This document shows, piece after piece, positions 43,668 to 51,853 of a stretch of 64,000 nucleotides of DNA (the first letter of the stretch is position 1; the number at the start of each line of letters is the position of its first letter). A program made the translations under genes and the position numbers. The stretch comes from Hymenobacter aerilatus (GTDB taxonomy: Bacteria > Bacteroidota > Bacteroidia > Cytophagales > Hymenobacteraceae), in NCBI RefSeq assembly GCF_022921095.1, contig NZ_CP095053.1:596001-660000 (forward strand), in the 5' to 3' direction. Below the pieces are notes generated by a model. That model did not search any database. It saw only the letters and a program-made list of their open reading frames with translations, and had not been told where the DNA came from.

Positions 43668-44216
43668 ATGAAAAATAAATTCTGGCAAACGCTGGGGCTG
43701 GCTACTGTGGCCAGCATGCGCAGCATGACGGCCCCGGCCTTGCTGAGCAAATCGTTGGTAAAACATAAATCTCCCTACCTCGGCGACTCGCCGCTGCGCT
43801 TTATGCAGTCGCCCATCACCGCCAACGTGCTGTCGGTGCTAGCTGGCGCTGAGCTGATAGGTGATAAGCAACCTGAGGCCGACGACCGTACGGCGCCTAC
43901 CGTGCTACCCAGCCGGGCCGTAGCAGGTGCTCTGATTGGGGCCGTTGTATACAAGTCGCAGAAGGGCAGTGCCCTCACCGGCGCGCTGCTAGGCAGTGTA
44001 GCGGCCGTGGCTACCAGCTACGCTACCTTAGCTTTCCGCAAGCAGCTCATCAGCAGCACCAAACAGCCTGTTTTGGCGGGGGTTATTGAGGATAGTATTG
44101 CTGTAAGCAGCGGCCTAGCCATTCTGCAAGGTCGCAAAGGCACCAAGCTTACTAAAGCCGATAAGGAAGCCAACACCAAGGCCAAACAAGCCGCCAAAGC
44201 CCGGCAGATGAGCTAA
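43668..44216 (+). CDS. DUF4126 membrane protein
   Basis: This 182-residue protein has three or four weakly hydrophobic helices and the family feel of DUF4126: LGLATVASMRSMTAPALLSK near residue 8, SVLAGAELIGDKQPEADDRT, then SRAVAGALIGAVVYKSQKGS and a Lys-rich helical tail. The role of the family is not known. A long two-way terminator follows 12 bases after the stop. Confidence 0.78.
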   Translation: MKNKFWQTLGLATVASMRSMTAPALLSKSLVKHKSPYLGDSPLRFMQSPITANVLSVLAGAELIGDKQPEADDRTAPTVLPSRAVAGALIGAVVYKSQKGSALTGALLGSVAAVATSYATLAFRKQLISSTKQPVLAGVIEDSIAVSSGLAILQGRKGTKLTKADKEANTKAKQAAKARQMS

Positions 44217-44228
44217 AAAAGTTGAATT

Positions 44229-44283
44229 CGTCTCAACAGAAAAGCCCTTGGAATCAATGTCCAAGGGCTTTTCTGTTGAGACG
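44229..44283. terminator. Perfect 24-bp hairpin, two-way terminator
   Basis: Arms 44229-44252 and 44260-44283 are exact reverse complements with a 7-base loop. It separates the DUF4126 gene (plus) from the lipoprotein gene (minus) that ends at 44292. Confidence 0.85.
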
Positions 44284-44291
44284 AAAGCAAA

Positions 44292-44594
44292 CTAATTGCT
44301 GCCGTTCGGGGTGGGTGGGTTCTGGCCGCCGGGCGCGTCTGTGGCGCCGTTCTTACTGGTGGGTGGCGTGTCTTTGGTGGCTTGGTCGGCAGGAGAATCG
44401 AGGCCCTGTGGGGTGGTTACTGTCTGGTCGGCATTCACGCTGTCGATGTCGGTATCGGTGGTGCGGGCGTCGGGAGCTTCTGCAAAGGTGCCTTCACGTT
44501 GGGTTTCGGTGCCAGGGCCTTTGTTGTAGTCGCAGGAAGTGAAGGATAGGGTAGTAGCAGCAAGCGCCACGCCCAGGAAGAAAGAACGTTTCAT
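44292..44594 (-). CDS. Small low-complexity lipoprotein (100 aa)
   Basis: The signal peptide MKRSFFLGVALAATTLSFTS is followed by the lipobox Cys21 and is very like that of the gene at 36768. The mature part is hydrophilic and rich in Thr, Asp, Pro, Gly and Asn (TTDTDIDSVNADQTV, TKDTPPTSKNGATDAP). It is predicted to be disordered. It is less repetitive than the other three members of this local set. Function is unknown. Confidence 0.62.
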   Translation of the reverse strand: MKRSFFLGVALAATTLSFTSCDYNKGPGTETQREGTFAEAPDARTTDTDIDSVNADQTVTTPQGLDSPADQATKDTPPTSKNGATDAPGGQNPPTPNGSN

Positions 44595-44697
44595 CGGGAG
44601 ATTGGTCATGTAAAGTGGAGTCAGAGAGGCTATACGTAAACTAGCCGCCCAACGGCCGGCCTAACCGCCAGAATTGCCCGGCGCGTATCTTCGGCCA

Positions 44698-45402
44698 ATG
44701 GCACTTGTAACAACCATGAGCTGGAGCGGCGGCAAAGATTCGGCCTTGGCGCTCTACTACCTGCTGCGCGACAACCGTTACCAGGTAGCCCACCTGCTCA
44801 CCAACGTAAACGCACACTACGACCGCGTATCCATGCACGGTGTGCGGGTAGAACTGCTGGAAGCGCAGGCCCGGTGCCTGGCCCTACCCCTGCACCAAGT
44901 GTGCCTACCCGAAGCGCCCAGCATGGCCGAATACGAGCAGCATACACAGGCCGCGTTGCAGGAACTGCAGGCAGAGGGTGCTACGCATGTGGCGTTTGGA
45001 GATATTTTTCTGGAAGATTTGCGCGCCTACCGCGAGCAGCAGCTCACTCAGCTAGCCCTGCAGGCCGTGTTTCCGCTGTGGCAACGCCCTACCCTTGAGC
45101 TGCTGCGCGAGTACCTGACGCTGGGTTTTCGAGCTGTAGTGGTATGCGTAAACGAGGCCTACCTCGACTGTAGCTTCTGCGGCCGCCTGCTCGACGAGGA
45201 TTTTCTGCGAGACCTACCTGCCGGCGTAGACCCCTGCGGCGAAAATGGTGAGTACCACACCTTTCTCTTCGATGCGCCCTACTTCCAGCAACCCATCACC
45301 TTCCAGCGCGGCGACATTGTGCGGCGCACCTACCCTGCTCCGGTAAGCGAAGCTCCGCTCAGCGCCTTTTGGTATTGCGATATTTTGCTGAATGAGGAGT
45401 AA
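44698..45402 (+). CDS. Dph6-like ATP pyrophosphatase (adenine nucleotide alpha hydrolase)
   Basis: This 234-residue cytoplasmic protein has an N-terminal PP-loop MSWSGGKDSALALYYLL near residue 7 and the family segments LTNVNAHYDRVSMHGVRVEL, HVAFGDIFLEDLRAYREQQL near 100 and DPCGENGEYHTFLFDAPYF near 180. These match the diphthine-ammonia ligase-related group, which activates substrates with ATP. Bacteria lack diphthamide, so the true reaction in this host is unknown. The ATG at 44698 puts the PP-loop at the N-terminus as expected. Confidence 0.85.
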   Translation: MALVTTMSWSGGKDSALALYYLLRDNRYQVAHLLTNVNAHYDRVSMHGVRVELLEAQARCLALPLHQVCLPEAPSMAEYEQHTQAALQELQAEGATHVAFGDIFLEDLRAYREQQLTQLALQAVFPLWQRPTLELLREYLTLGFRAVVVCVNEAYLDCSFCGRLLDEDFLRDLPAGVDPCGENGEYHTFLFDAPYFQQPITFQRGDIVRRTYPAPVSEAPLSAFWYCDILLNEE

Positions 45403-45428
45403 AACGGTGAATGGTAAGGTTATGAAGT

Positions 45429-45568
45429 GGTAAATAGCCGAAACGTCTGTCCTCCTGAGCACGGCGAAAGACCTTCTCACGCTAGAACGAGTTGTTGTTA
45501 CCAGCATCGTGCTAATGTGAGAAGGTCCTTCGCTGTGCTCAGGAGGACAGACGTTTTGGCTATTTACC
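45429..45568. repeat. 140-bp palindromic element with 52-base arms
   Basis: Arms 45429-45480 and 45517-45568 pair over their full length with only a few G-U-type mismatches, around a 36-base loop. The core AACGTCTGTCCTCCTGAGC resembles the AACGTCATTTCG start of the elements at 15661 and 19786. It fills the gap between the convergent Dph6-like and HTTM genes and its right end touches the HTTM stop codon (45569-45571). It can act as a two-way terminator, and its size suggests a MITE-like or REP-like repeat. Confidence 0.78.
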
Positions 45569-47086
45569 TCACGGCGCGCAGCCGCAGAGCACTTCGCGGC
45601 TGGGTTTAGTGGTTTTATAATCCGGCAGGCTCACTTCCTTCATGTAGATAACCTCGAGTTGCTTGAGGCGCGGATGAGCAGAATTTTCACCCCAGATACG
45701 CAGCATATAGTTGCAGTAGTAGGGACGCATAAAGGCGTTGCTGACGAATAAGTAATTCTCAGAATATTTGCGCCACCGGTCATTGGGAAACAAACTCACA
45801 ACGGCAGCGGGTTTGGCATACGTGAGGGGCGCCCCGCTTCGGTTTAGGTCGATTTTGCGGCCTTCTGCGGTGGTGCCTTCCAGAATGTACCAGCCATCAT
45901 CTTTGAACACCGCGGGCGCAAACATGCCCCAGTGTTGGTCGATGCGGAACAAATAGCCCAGCCACCGAAACTGCTCGCGCATAGCCAATCGCGTAGACGT
46001 AACCGTGTCGAAATTCCACCAGCAGATATAGACCAGCAGCACGCCTACCACGGTGTTGCGCACGGCCCGCAGCAACTTGACGCTTTGCGGCGCGTGCTCG
46101 ATGTGGGCGGTCAGATGCACGCGCACCGGGCTGCGCCAGGTAGGAGCCGGCCACTGCCAACCCGTGCGCCACTGCGTTAGGCGCGTACCGAGGCGCCTAG
46201 CACGTGGCACCAGCTTGCGTTCCAACCAGTCCATGGCTGCGGGCGGGAGCAAGCCGGGTAGGGAAGCCCAGTTAATCAGGAAAAACAAGCCCACAAATAG
46301 CGTGAGGCTGATGCCCAGATGGAACAGCACCAGCGTCCCGATAAACAGCCCGCGCCACCACGCCACGCGCCACGGAATAAACAGCACAAAAGGCAGCAAC
46401 AGCTCCATGTAGTACGTGGCAAACGTGAGCCCACGCATTAGCTCGGGGTAGGGGTAGAGCAAGCGGCCACCCGGTAGCAATATTTGATCGAGGCTGAGGG
46501 CGTAGTAGAGTGCAGTGCCGGTTTGGGTCCATTCGACGCCGCTTTTGAGCAGGGCCGTACACCAGTATACCAGTGCCAGTTGCACCACGTAGGCCACCGT
46601 AGCGGCACTGCACGTGGTGAGGCTGGTAGGGGGCGGCTGTTGCCGGCTATCGAGCGAGTACACGCGCCCCCAGGGTAGGAAGATGCCCCAGAACAGCAGC
46701 ATCCGCAGCAGATCGTCGCCGCCCTGGCTGATAAGCGGATTTCGGTTTTGCACCGATACCAGCAGCACCCACGATACAATGGTCATCAGCCGGGTGCGGT
46801 AGCCGAGCAGCAGCGCTATGGCTGCGGATGCGGCCAGCAAAAACAGCACCGCCTGCACCTGCCACAGCCCGCTACTGGTATGAATAGACAGCTCGTAAGG
46901 ATTCCAGTTGTGCTCATATAACACGTGTAACGGTAGCACGCCCATGTTGGAGTAATGGGCCTCCAGATCGGTAGCACGAACGGCCAAGTCTACGAGCACA
47001 ACAGCGGCTACCGCCACCCGCAGTAGCGCCAACGCCCGCACATCCAGCACAAAAGGTTGCCGAAGAACGGCTAATACACGGTTCAT
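45569..47086 (-). CDS. HTTM-domain membrane protein (vitamin K carboxylase-like)
   Basis: This 505-residue inner-membrane protein has about eight helices. The N-terminal half fits the HTTM domain (RALALLRVAVAAVVLVDLAV, HYSNMGVLPLHVLYEHNW, SGLWQVQAVLFLLAASAAIA, SQGGDDLLRMLLFWGIFLPW), related to vitamin K-dependent gamma-carboxylase. The C-terminal half after about residue 330 adds one more helix and a soluble domain (YLFRIDQHWGMFAPAVFKDD). Such proteins are frequent in Bacteroidota and their substrate is unknown. The carboxylase catalytic residues could not be confirmed by eye. Confidence 0.85.
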   Translation of the reverse strand: MNRVLAVLRQPFVLDVRALALLRVAVAAVVLVDLAVRATDLEAHYSNMGVLPLHVLYEHNWNPYELSIHTSSGLWQVQAVLFLLAASAAIALLLGYRTRLMTIVSWVLLVSVQNRNPLISQGGDDLLRMLLFWGIFLPWGRVYSLDSRQQPPPTSLTTCSAATVAYVVQLALVYWCTALLKSGVEWTQTGTALYYALSLDQILLPGGRLLYPYPELMRGLTFATYYMELLLPFVLFIPWRVAWWRGLFIGTLVLFHLGISLTLFVGLFFLINWASLPGLLPPAAMDWLERKLVPRARRLGTRLTQWRTGWQWPAPTWRSPVRVHLTAHIEHAPQSVKLLRAVRNTVVGVLLVYICWWNFDTVTSTRLAMREQFRWLGYLFRIDQHWGMFAPAVFKDDGWYILEGTTAEGRKIDLNRSGAPLTYAKPAAVVSLFPNDRWRKYSENYLFVSNAFMRPYYCNYMLRIWGENSAHPRLKQLEVIYMKEVSLPDYKTTKPSREVLCGCAP

Positions 47087-47162
47087 AAGCAGATAAGGAT
47101 AACAGGACTACTAGGCACACGGCTGATGGCTACCACATCAGACCGGACCTACCATACGCAAA

Positions 47163-47205
47163 AGCGGCCGAAAGCGCTATCCAATGGATAAGGCTTCCGG
47201 CCGCT
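47163..47205 (-). terminator. Hairpin after the Thr-rich lipoprotein gene
   Basis: Arms 47163-47175 and 47193-47205 pair with one mismatch, followed on the minus strand by TTTTG. It lies 42 bases beyond the stop of the gene at 47247. Confidence 0.65.
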
Positions 47206-47246
47206 AGCAGGCCGCTAGGCCGACAGTAAGTGCATTGTGCTATGGA

Positions 47247-47630
47247 CTACTGCGGGGTGCCAGTGGTTGTACCAGTCGTGGTCGTACCAGTAGTAGTGGT
47301 GCCCGTTGTGGTCGTACCGGTGGTAGTGCCGGTCGTTGTGGTACCCGTAGTAGTACCCGTAGTGGTCATACCTGTAGTGGTACCGGTCGTTGTGGTACCC
47401 GTGGTGGTGCTCATCGTACCCGTGGTAGAAGCATCCGTGGTGGTGCCCGTCGTGGTGCTCATCGTACCCGTAGTGGTTGTAGCGTCCGTGCCTGTAGTGG
47501 TAGACTCGGTACCGGTGGTTGTAGTGCCGTCGGTCGTACCCATTTCCGAGGTCGTGTTGCAGGCACCTAAGCCCAGGCCGCTTGCCAGCACGGTAGCTGC
47601 CAGCAAAGCGAAGCGATTCTTCTTAATCAT
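47247..47630 (-). CDS. Thr/Gly-rich lipoprotein (127 aa)
   Basis: The signal peptide MIKKNRFALLAATVLASGLG ends in a lipobox LGAC (Cys24). The rest is nearly pure Thr and Gly with Met and Asp, in units such as TTTGT and GTMSTTTGTTT. It is the most extreme member of the local low-complexity set (36768, 42154, 44292). It is predicted to be disordered and surface-attached. Function is unknown. The start at 47630 is set by the signal peptide. Confidence 0.62.
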   Translation of the reverse strand: MIKKNRFALLAATVLASGLGLGACNTTSEMGTTDGTTTTGTESTTTGTDATTTTGTMSTTTGTTTDASTTGTMSTTTGTTTTGTTTGMTTTGTTTGTTTTGTTTGTTTTGTTTTGTTTTGTTTGTPQ

Positions 47631-47943
47631 CGTTTTGGTGAATTGGTTGAAAGAATGCATGTGGTGCCATTCAAGGCAAATAGCTCCCTTGTACGCATCA
47701 TGCCGGTATAATGGTTGCAATATTGACACTAAAAGCGAATATTTTGTACATTATTCATCAGGCTAAAGGTTGATTTAATTAAAAATTATTATGACTGAAT
47801 TCCTGTATTCGTAATAGCTAATATTCTGTAAATCTGCTAACTGCCACAGGGAGCCGAAGCCCTTTAGTAGCTAGTTGGGGTAACTAAAAATGAGTTTCAC
47901 CGTGTCAGAAGTATACATGGCTGGAAAAGCCTGCACTCACCTT
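47631..47943. other. Divergent intergenic region (313 bases)
   Basis: Mixed composition with an AT-rich core at about 47760-47840. No full TTG-N19-TAnnTTTG match was found in either direction and no open frame of note. Promoters for both flanking genes are presumably here. Confidence 0.35.
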
Positions 47944-48345
47944 ATGCCCCAACCACCTGCTGTCATTCTGTTTGATGGAGTCTGCAACCTGTGCAATGGC
48001 TTCGTCCAATTCGTTATTGCCCGCGACGCGCAAGCCCATTTCCAGTTTGCCTCGTTGCAGTCGGGGGTAGGGCAGGCGCTGCTGGCTACGCATGGTGCCG
48101 TGGTAGCAGCCACACCCGAGACCGTAGTACTGGTGGAAAATGGGCGTGTATTTACGCACTCGGAGGCGGTGCTGCGTATTATGCGGCATCTGCCTGGCTG
48201 GCGGTGGCTATACGCGTTGCGGGTGGTGCCGCGCAAGCTGCGCGATGCCGCCTACCGTTGGGTAGCGAGCCATCGGTACCGTTGGTTTGGTCGGGAGGAA
48301 GCCTGTTGGCTACCTACCCCAGCGCTCCGGGCGCGTTTCCTATAG
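47944..48345 (+). CDS. DCC-family (DUF393) thioredoxin-like protein
   Basis: This 133-residue protein opens with PPAVILFDGVCNLCNGFVQF, where DGVCNLC carries the CxxC-like redox motif that defines the DCC family (DUF393). VLVENGRVFTHSEAVLRIMR near residue 60 and YRWVASHRYRWFGREEACWL near 105 complete the family pattern. The redox partner is unknown. HTTM proteins and DCC proteins are often neighbours, and an HTTM gene lies 858 bases away on the other strand. Starts at 47890 and 47917 are also possible. Confidence 0.82.
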   Translation: MPQPPAVILFDGVCNLCNGFVQFVIARDAQAHFQFASLQSGVGQALLATHGAVVAATPETVVLVENGRVFTHSEAVLRIMRHLPGWRWLYALRVVPRKLRDAAYRWVASHRYRWFGREEACWLPTPALRARFL

Positions 48346-48396
48346 CCGCTCCTAGCTTTTTCTTTGTTCTCACTGCTCATCACCATACACTGGTTT

Positions 48397-49404
48397 ATGC
48401 AAGCTCTTATTCTGGATGGGGTCAATCAGACCCTGCAACTCCGCGAAGTTCCTACCCCTACCCCCGGCCCCGGCGAGGCACTGGTACGGCTGCACGCCGC
48501 CGCCCTCAACCACCGCGACGTCTGGATTCAAAAAGGTCAGTACGCCGGACTGAAGTTTCCTATCATTCTGGGCTCTGATGGTGCCGGTACCGTGGCAGAG
48601 CTAGGCGAAGGCGCCGACGAAGCCCTGCGGAATCAAGCGGTCCTCATCAACCCGGGCATGCACTGGGGCGATAATCTCGCTGCGCAGGCCAAGGAGTTTC
48701 AGATTTTGGGTCTGCCCCACGATGGTACCTTCGGCGAATACGCGTGTGTGCCGGCCCGCTACGTGCACCCGTTGCCAGAGCACTTGAGCTTTGCACAAGC
48801 GGCAGCGCTGCCACTAGGTGGCGTCACGGCGTATCGGGCGCTGTTTACCCGCGCCCACCTACAAGCCGGCGAGCGGGTGCTGGTGTCGGGGGTAGGCGGG
48901 GGCGTGGCCCTGCTGGCCCTGCAAATGGCCGTAGCCAGTGGCGCCGAGGTGTGGGTAACATCCAGCTCAGACGAGAAGATAAAACAGGCCCAGGCGCTGG
49001 GCGCCAAGGGCGGTATCAGCTACCAAGCCGAAAACTGGCCCGCTACCCTCGCCAAGCAAGTCGGCGGCGGCTTCGATGTCATCATCGACAGCGCCGCCGG
49101 TCCGGGCTTCAACAATCTGCTGGACGCAGCGGCGCCCGGTGGGCGCATCGTGTTCTACGGAGCCACGCAAGGCGATATTCCGGCAGTGCCGGCCCGCAAG
49201 ATTTTCTGGAAACAGCTGACTATACTGGGCTCTACCATGGGCACTGAGGAGGACTTTGCTGGGCTGTTGCAGTTCGTGAGCGAGAAAAAGATGGTACCCG
49301 TTATTGACAAAACGTTTCCACTGGCAGAAGGCGAAGCCGCCCTGCGCCACATGGACGACGGCGCGCAATTCGGTAAGATTGTACTGGAGATCGTACCAGC
49401 TTGA
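48397..49404 (+). CDS. Zinc-type alcohol dehydrogenase/quinone oxidoreductase (MDR superfamily)
   Basis: This 335-residue NAD(P)H-dependent oxidoreductase has a GroES-like domain (PGPGEALVRLHAAALNHRDV near residue 20, LGSDGAGTVAELGEG near 58) and a Rossmann domain with VLVSGVGGGVALLALQMAVA near 155. It lacks the Cys cluster of structural zinc, so a zinc-free quinone reductase-type enzyme is likely. The substrate is unknown. The start at 48397 gives the conventional N-terminus (MQALILDGVNQ). Confidence 0.87.
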   Translation: MQALILDGVNQTLQLREVPTPTPGPGEALVRLHAAALNHRDVWIQKGQYAGLKFPIILGSDGAGTVAELGEGADEALRNQAVLINPGMHWGDNLAAQAKEFQILGLPHDGTFGEYACVPARYVHPLPEHLSFAQAAALPLGGVTAYRALFTRAHLQAGERVLVSGVGGGVALLALQMAVASGAEVWVTSSSDEKIKQAQALGAKGGISYQAENWPATLAKQVGGGFDVIIDSAAGPGFNNLLDAAAPGGRIVFYGATQGDIPAVPARKIFWKQLTILGSTMGTEEDFAGLLQFVSEKKMVPVIDKTFPLAEGEAALRHMDDGAQFGKIVLEIVPA

Positions 49405-49454
49405 CGAATGAAAGGTAACTCTGGCTACAGAGTTTTTATTTAAATAATACTACT

Positions 49455-49500
49455 AAATGCCTTAGCCAAATCGAATGATTTTGCTAAGGCATTTGTTTTA
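49455..49500 (+). terminator. Terminator after the quinone oxidoreductase gene
   Basis: Arms AAATGCCTTAGC (49455-49466) and GCTAAGGCATTT (49483-49494) are perfect, followed by GTTTTA. It lies 51 bases after the stop. Confidence 0.8.
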
Positions 49501-49544
49501 TCAACAGCCTGCAAAACGTACTTTCACTCTACCTTCTATATCCT

Positions 49545-49811
49545 ATGAAATCAGCTGCTGAATACTTGGAAGCCCCCGTTTTCTATTTGACCTACCCTAC
49601 CGGCGAAGAAGCCGAAAACGTGCCGGTAGTAGCGTACGACGAGGCGGTGCGCGCCATTGAGGCTGCTCTGGCCGACGCGGCAGAGTACAAATACCTGCTC
49701 ATGCGCGCCTTGCGTCGGCAGGTAGCACCCAGCGTCGAAACCGCTCCCGCCGCCGAGGCTACCCTGCGCCCCCTGTTCCCAACCGACGATGCTCAGGAAT
49801 TAGCCGCTTAA
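49545..49811 (+). CDS. Small acidic protein of unknown function (88 aa)
   Basis: The protein starts MKSAAEYLEAPVFYLTYPTG, then has a helical middle (YDEAVRAIEAALADAAEYKY) and an acidic, Ala/Pro-rich tail. It has no signal peptide or membrane helix. I do not recognise the family. It is bounded by terminators on both sides (49455 and 49812), so it is a single-gene unit. Confidence 0.6.
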   Translation: MKSAAEYLEAPVFYLTYPTGEEAENVPVVAYDEAVRAIEAALADAAEYKYLLMRALRRQVAPSVETAPAAEATLRPLFPTDDAQELAA

Positions 49812-49857
49812 CACCAAAAAGCCCCGACACTACAGATAGTGTCGGGGCTTTTTGGTG
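49812..49857. terminator. Perfect 20-bp hairpin, two-way terminator
   Basis: Arms 49812-49831 and 49838-49857 are exact reverse complements with a 6-base loop. It starts right after the stop of the 88-residue gene and also serves the convergent hldD gene. Confidence 0.88.
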
Positions 49858-49885
49858 CCAGAAATGGTTTTATAAGCCGGATAGG

Positions 49886-50851
49886 CTACATATGCTTACT
49901 AGGAACCAGGTAATTCTGTACGTAGTCCGCAATGCCGTCTTCCAGCCGCGTGAATGGTTGTTCGTACCCGATGCTGCGCAGCTTCTGCATGTTAGCCTGC
50001 GTGAAATACTGGTATTTGTCGCGAATCACTTCGGGCGTATCCTGAAACTGGATATCGGCGGTGCGGCCCAGGGCGGCAAAGGTGTTTAGGGCCAGATCGA
50101 GGAACGTGCGCGCCTCGCCGGTGCCCAGGTTGTAAATCCCGGAGTGCTGGCGCGTCTGCATCAGGAAATAGCAAACTTCCACCACATCCTTCACATAGAT
50201 GAAATCGCGCTTCTGCTCCCCATCGGCGTAGTTGGGGTTGTGGGAGCGGAACAGCGTCATGGAGCCGGTTTGCTGAATCTGCTGGTAGGCATGCAGAATC
50301 ACGGAAGCCATACGGCCCTTATGGTACTCGTTGGGGCCGTACACGTTGAAAAACTTCAGTCCGGCCCAGAAAAAGGGCTTTTCTGGTTGTGCCACCGCCC
50401 ATTTGTCGAAGTCGTTTTTCGAGTCGCCGTAGGCATTCAGCGGCTGTAGCAAGTGCAGCAGGGCTTCGTCGTCGTCGTAGCCCACGGTGCCCAGGCCATA
50501 GGTAGCTGCCGAGGAGGCGTATACCAAGGGCAACTGGTAGCGGCAGCACGCCTGCCACATTTGTTTGGAGTAGTCGAGGTTCAGCAAAGCCAGCACGTCG
50601 CGATTTTGCTCGGTGGTGTCGGTGCGGGCGCCCAGGTGAAAGATGAATTCCACCTGCTCATGGTGCTCCTCCAACCAGTCGAAAAACTCGTTGCGGTCTA
50701 CGTATTCTTTCAAACGTTTGCCGCTCAGGTTGGGCAACTTGCGCTCCACGGCAAAATTATCGACCACCACAATGTCGTTGAAATTGGCGGCGTTGAGGCG
50801 GGTGACGAGGCAGCTGGCAATGAAGCCGGCCGCGCCAGTAACTACGATCAT
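49886..50851 (-). CDS. hldD: ADP-L-glycero-D-manno-heptose 6-epimerase
   Basis: This 321-residue SDR enzyme makes the heptose donor for the lipopolysaccharide inner core. It has the NAD(P)-binding motif VVTGAAGFIASCLV at residues 4-17, IFHLGARTDTTEQNRDVLAL near 75, the catalytic YASSAATYG and YGDSKNDFDKW near 145 (Tyr and Lys), and NVYGPNEYHKGRMASVILHA near 180. All are diagnostic for RfaD/HldD. The frame is open to 51052, but MIVVTGAAG at 50851 is the proper start. A TACTTTTG -7 box lies 18 bases before it. Confidence 0.92.
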   Translation of the reverse strand: MIVVTGAAGFIASCLVTRLNAANFNDIVVVDNFAVERKLPNLSGKRLKEYVDRNEFFDWLEEHHEQVEFIFHLGARTDTTEQNRDVLALLNLDYSKQMWQACCRYQLPLVYASSAATYGLGTVGYDDDEALLHLLQPLNAYGDSKNDFDKWAVAQPEKPFFWAGLKFFNVYGPNEYHKGRMASVILHAYQQIQQTGSMTLFRSHNPNYADGEQKRDFIYVKDVVEVCYFLMQTRQHSGIYNLGTGEARTFLDLALNTFAALGRTADIQFQDTPEVIRDKYQYFTQANMQKLRSIGYEQPFTRLEDGIADYVQNYLVPSKHM

Positions 50852-50868
50852 AAGAGTAGGATTTGCGA

Positions 50869-50876
50869 CAAAAGTA
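50869..50876 (-). promoter_or_regulatory. Candidate -7 element of hldD
   Basis: The minus strand reads TACTTTTG, a full TAnnTTTG match, 18 bases before the hldD ATG. A TTG at ideal spacing is not present. The leader would be very short, about 10 bases. Confidence 0.5.
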
Positions 50877-50956
50877 AGAAAGTACCGCGGAGTGCTACCG
50901 TAACGCAATTGGCGCCCTGAAGTTGACCTCCGCTGCGGGCTCCTTACTTTTACGGT

Positions 50957-51853
50957 ATGCCTCGCTGCCTCCTGTTTTCGCTCCTGCTGTTGCTGGCCTG
51001 CCAGCCCGATCGGCCACCCACTACTACCCCTACCGCTCCCCAGCAGCTCCACGACGACCTAGGCCGCCCCGTACAAGTGCCCGCCCAGCCGCGCCGCATT
51101 ATGTCCTTGGCTGCGTCTATGACCGAAATGCTGTTTGCCGTGGCCGATACGGCTACCATCGTTGCCCGCACGCAGGTGTGCGACTACCCGGCGGCGGCCC
51201 TACGCAAACCCATCGTCAATAGCTACCCTCTGGATATTGAGCGGCTAGTGAGCCTGAAGCCCGACGTGGTGTTTACAGTGGAAGGCATCACCTCGCTCGA
51301 TGATGCGGCCCGCCTGGAAAAGCTGGGCATCCCTGTATACTATCAACGCTACGAGAAAGTGGCCGATGTGCTGCGCGGCCTGCGCGACCTGGGCCATATC
51401 CTGCACCGCGACGCCGACGCCCGCCGCCTCACCGATTCGCTCGCGGCTGCCCTGCAAGCCGTGCAACAGTTGCCCGCGCCTACCCCGCGCCCGGCCGTGC
51501 TGGCTATTACGTGGCAAGACCCCATCTACGTGTATGGGCAAAACACGCTCTTCACCGATAAAATCCAGCTGGCGGGCGGACAAAACGCCGTGGTAGAACA
51601 GTTTGCCCAACCCTACCCAGCGCTTACTCGTGAGTACATCCTCAAGCTGAACCCCACGGTGCTGCTGGGTGGTCGGTTCGGAAAGATGGACAGCACCTTT
51701 TTCAAGAATTATCCCGAACTGCGCCGCATCCGGGCCTACCAGCAGGGCCGCGTATACGACGTCACCGACGACCTAATGAGTCGGCCCGGCCCGCGCGTGG
51801 TAGAGTCGGTACGGGAGCTGCACCGGCTGATATGGGCGCCGCCCGCCGTATGA
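50957..51853 (+). CDS. ABC-type iron/cobalamin substrate-binding lipoprotein
   Basis: This 298-residue protein has a lipoprotein signal peptide (MPRCLLFSLLLLLACQ, Cys15). The BtuF/FepB-like helical-backbone fold is shown by DLGRPVQVPAQPRRIMSLAA near residue 34, SLKPDVVFTVEGITS near 98, TWQDPIYVYGQNTLFTDKI near 190 and LKLNPTVLLGG near 232. It would capture a siderophore, heme or cobalamin in the periplasm for the permease that follows. Its stop overlaps the permease start (ATGA at 51850), so the two are translationally coupled. Confidence 0.87.
   Translation: MPRCLLFSLLLLLACQPDRPPTTTPTAPQQLHDDLGRPVQVPAQPRRIMSLAASMTEMLFAVADTATIVARTQVCDYPAAALRKPIVNSYPLDIERLVSLKPDVVFTVEGITSLDDAARLEKLGIPVYYQRYEKVADVLRGLRDLGHILHRDADARRLTDSLAAALQAVQQLPAPTPRPAVLAITWQDPIYVYGQNTLFTDKIQLAGGQNAVVEQFAQPYPALTREYILKLNPTVLLGGRFGKMDSTFFKNYPELRRIRAYQQGRVYDVTDDLMSRPGPRVVESVRELHRLIWAPPAV

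Noticed and set aside
47230..47766. Plus-strand frame of 178 codons rich in VVVPVV
   Set aside because: It is antisense to the Thr/Gly-rich lipoprotein at 47247, open only because of low-complexity DNA.
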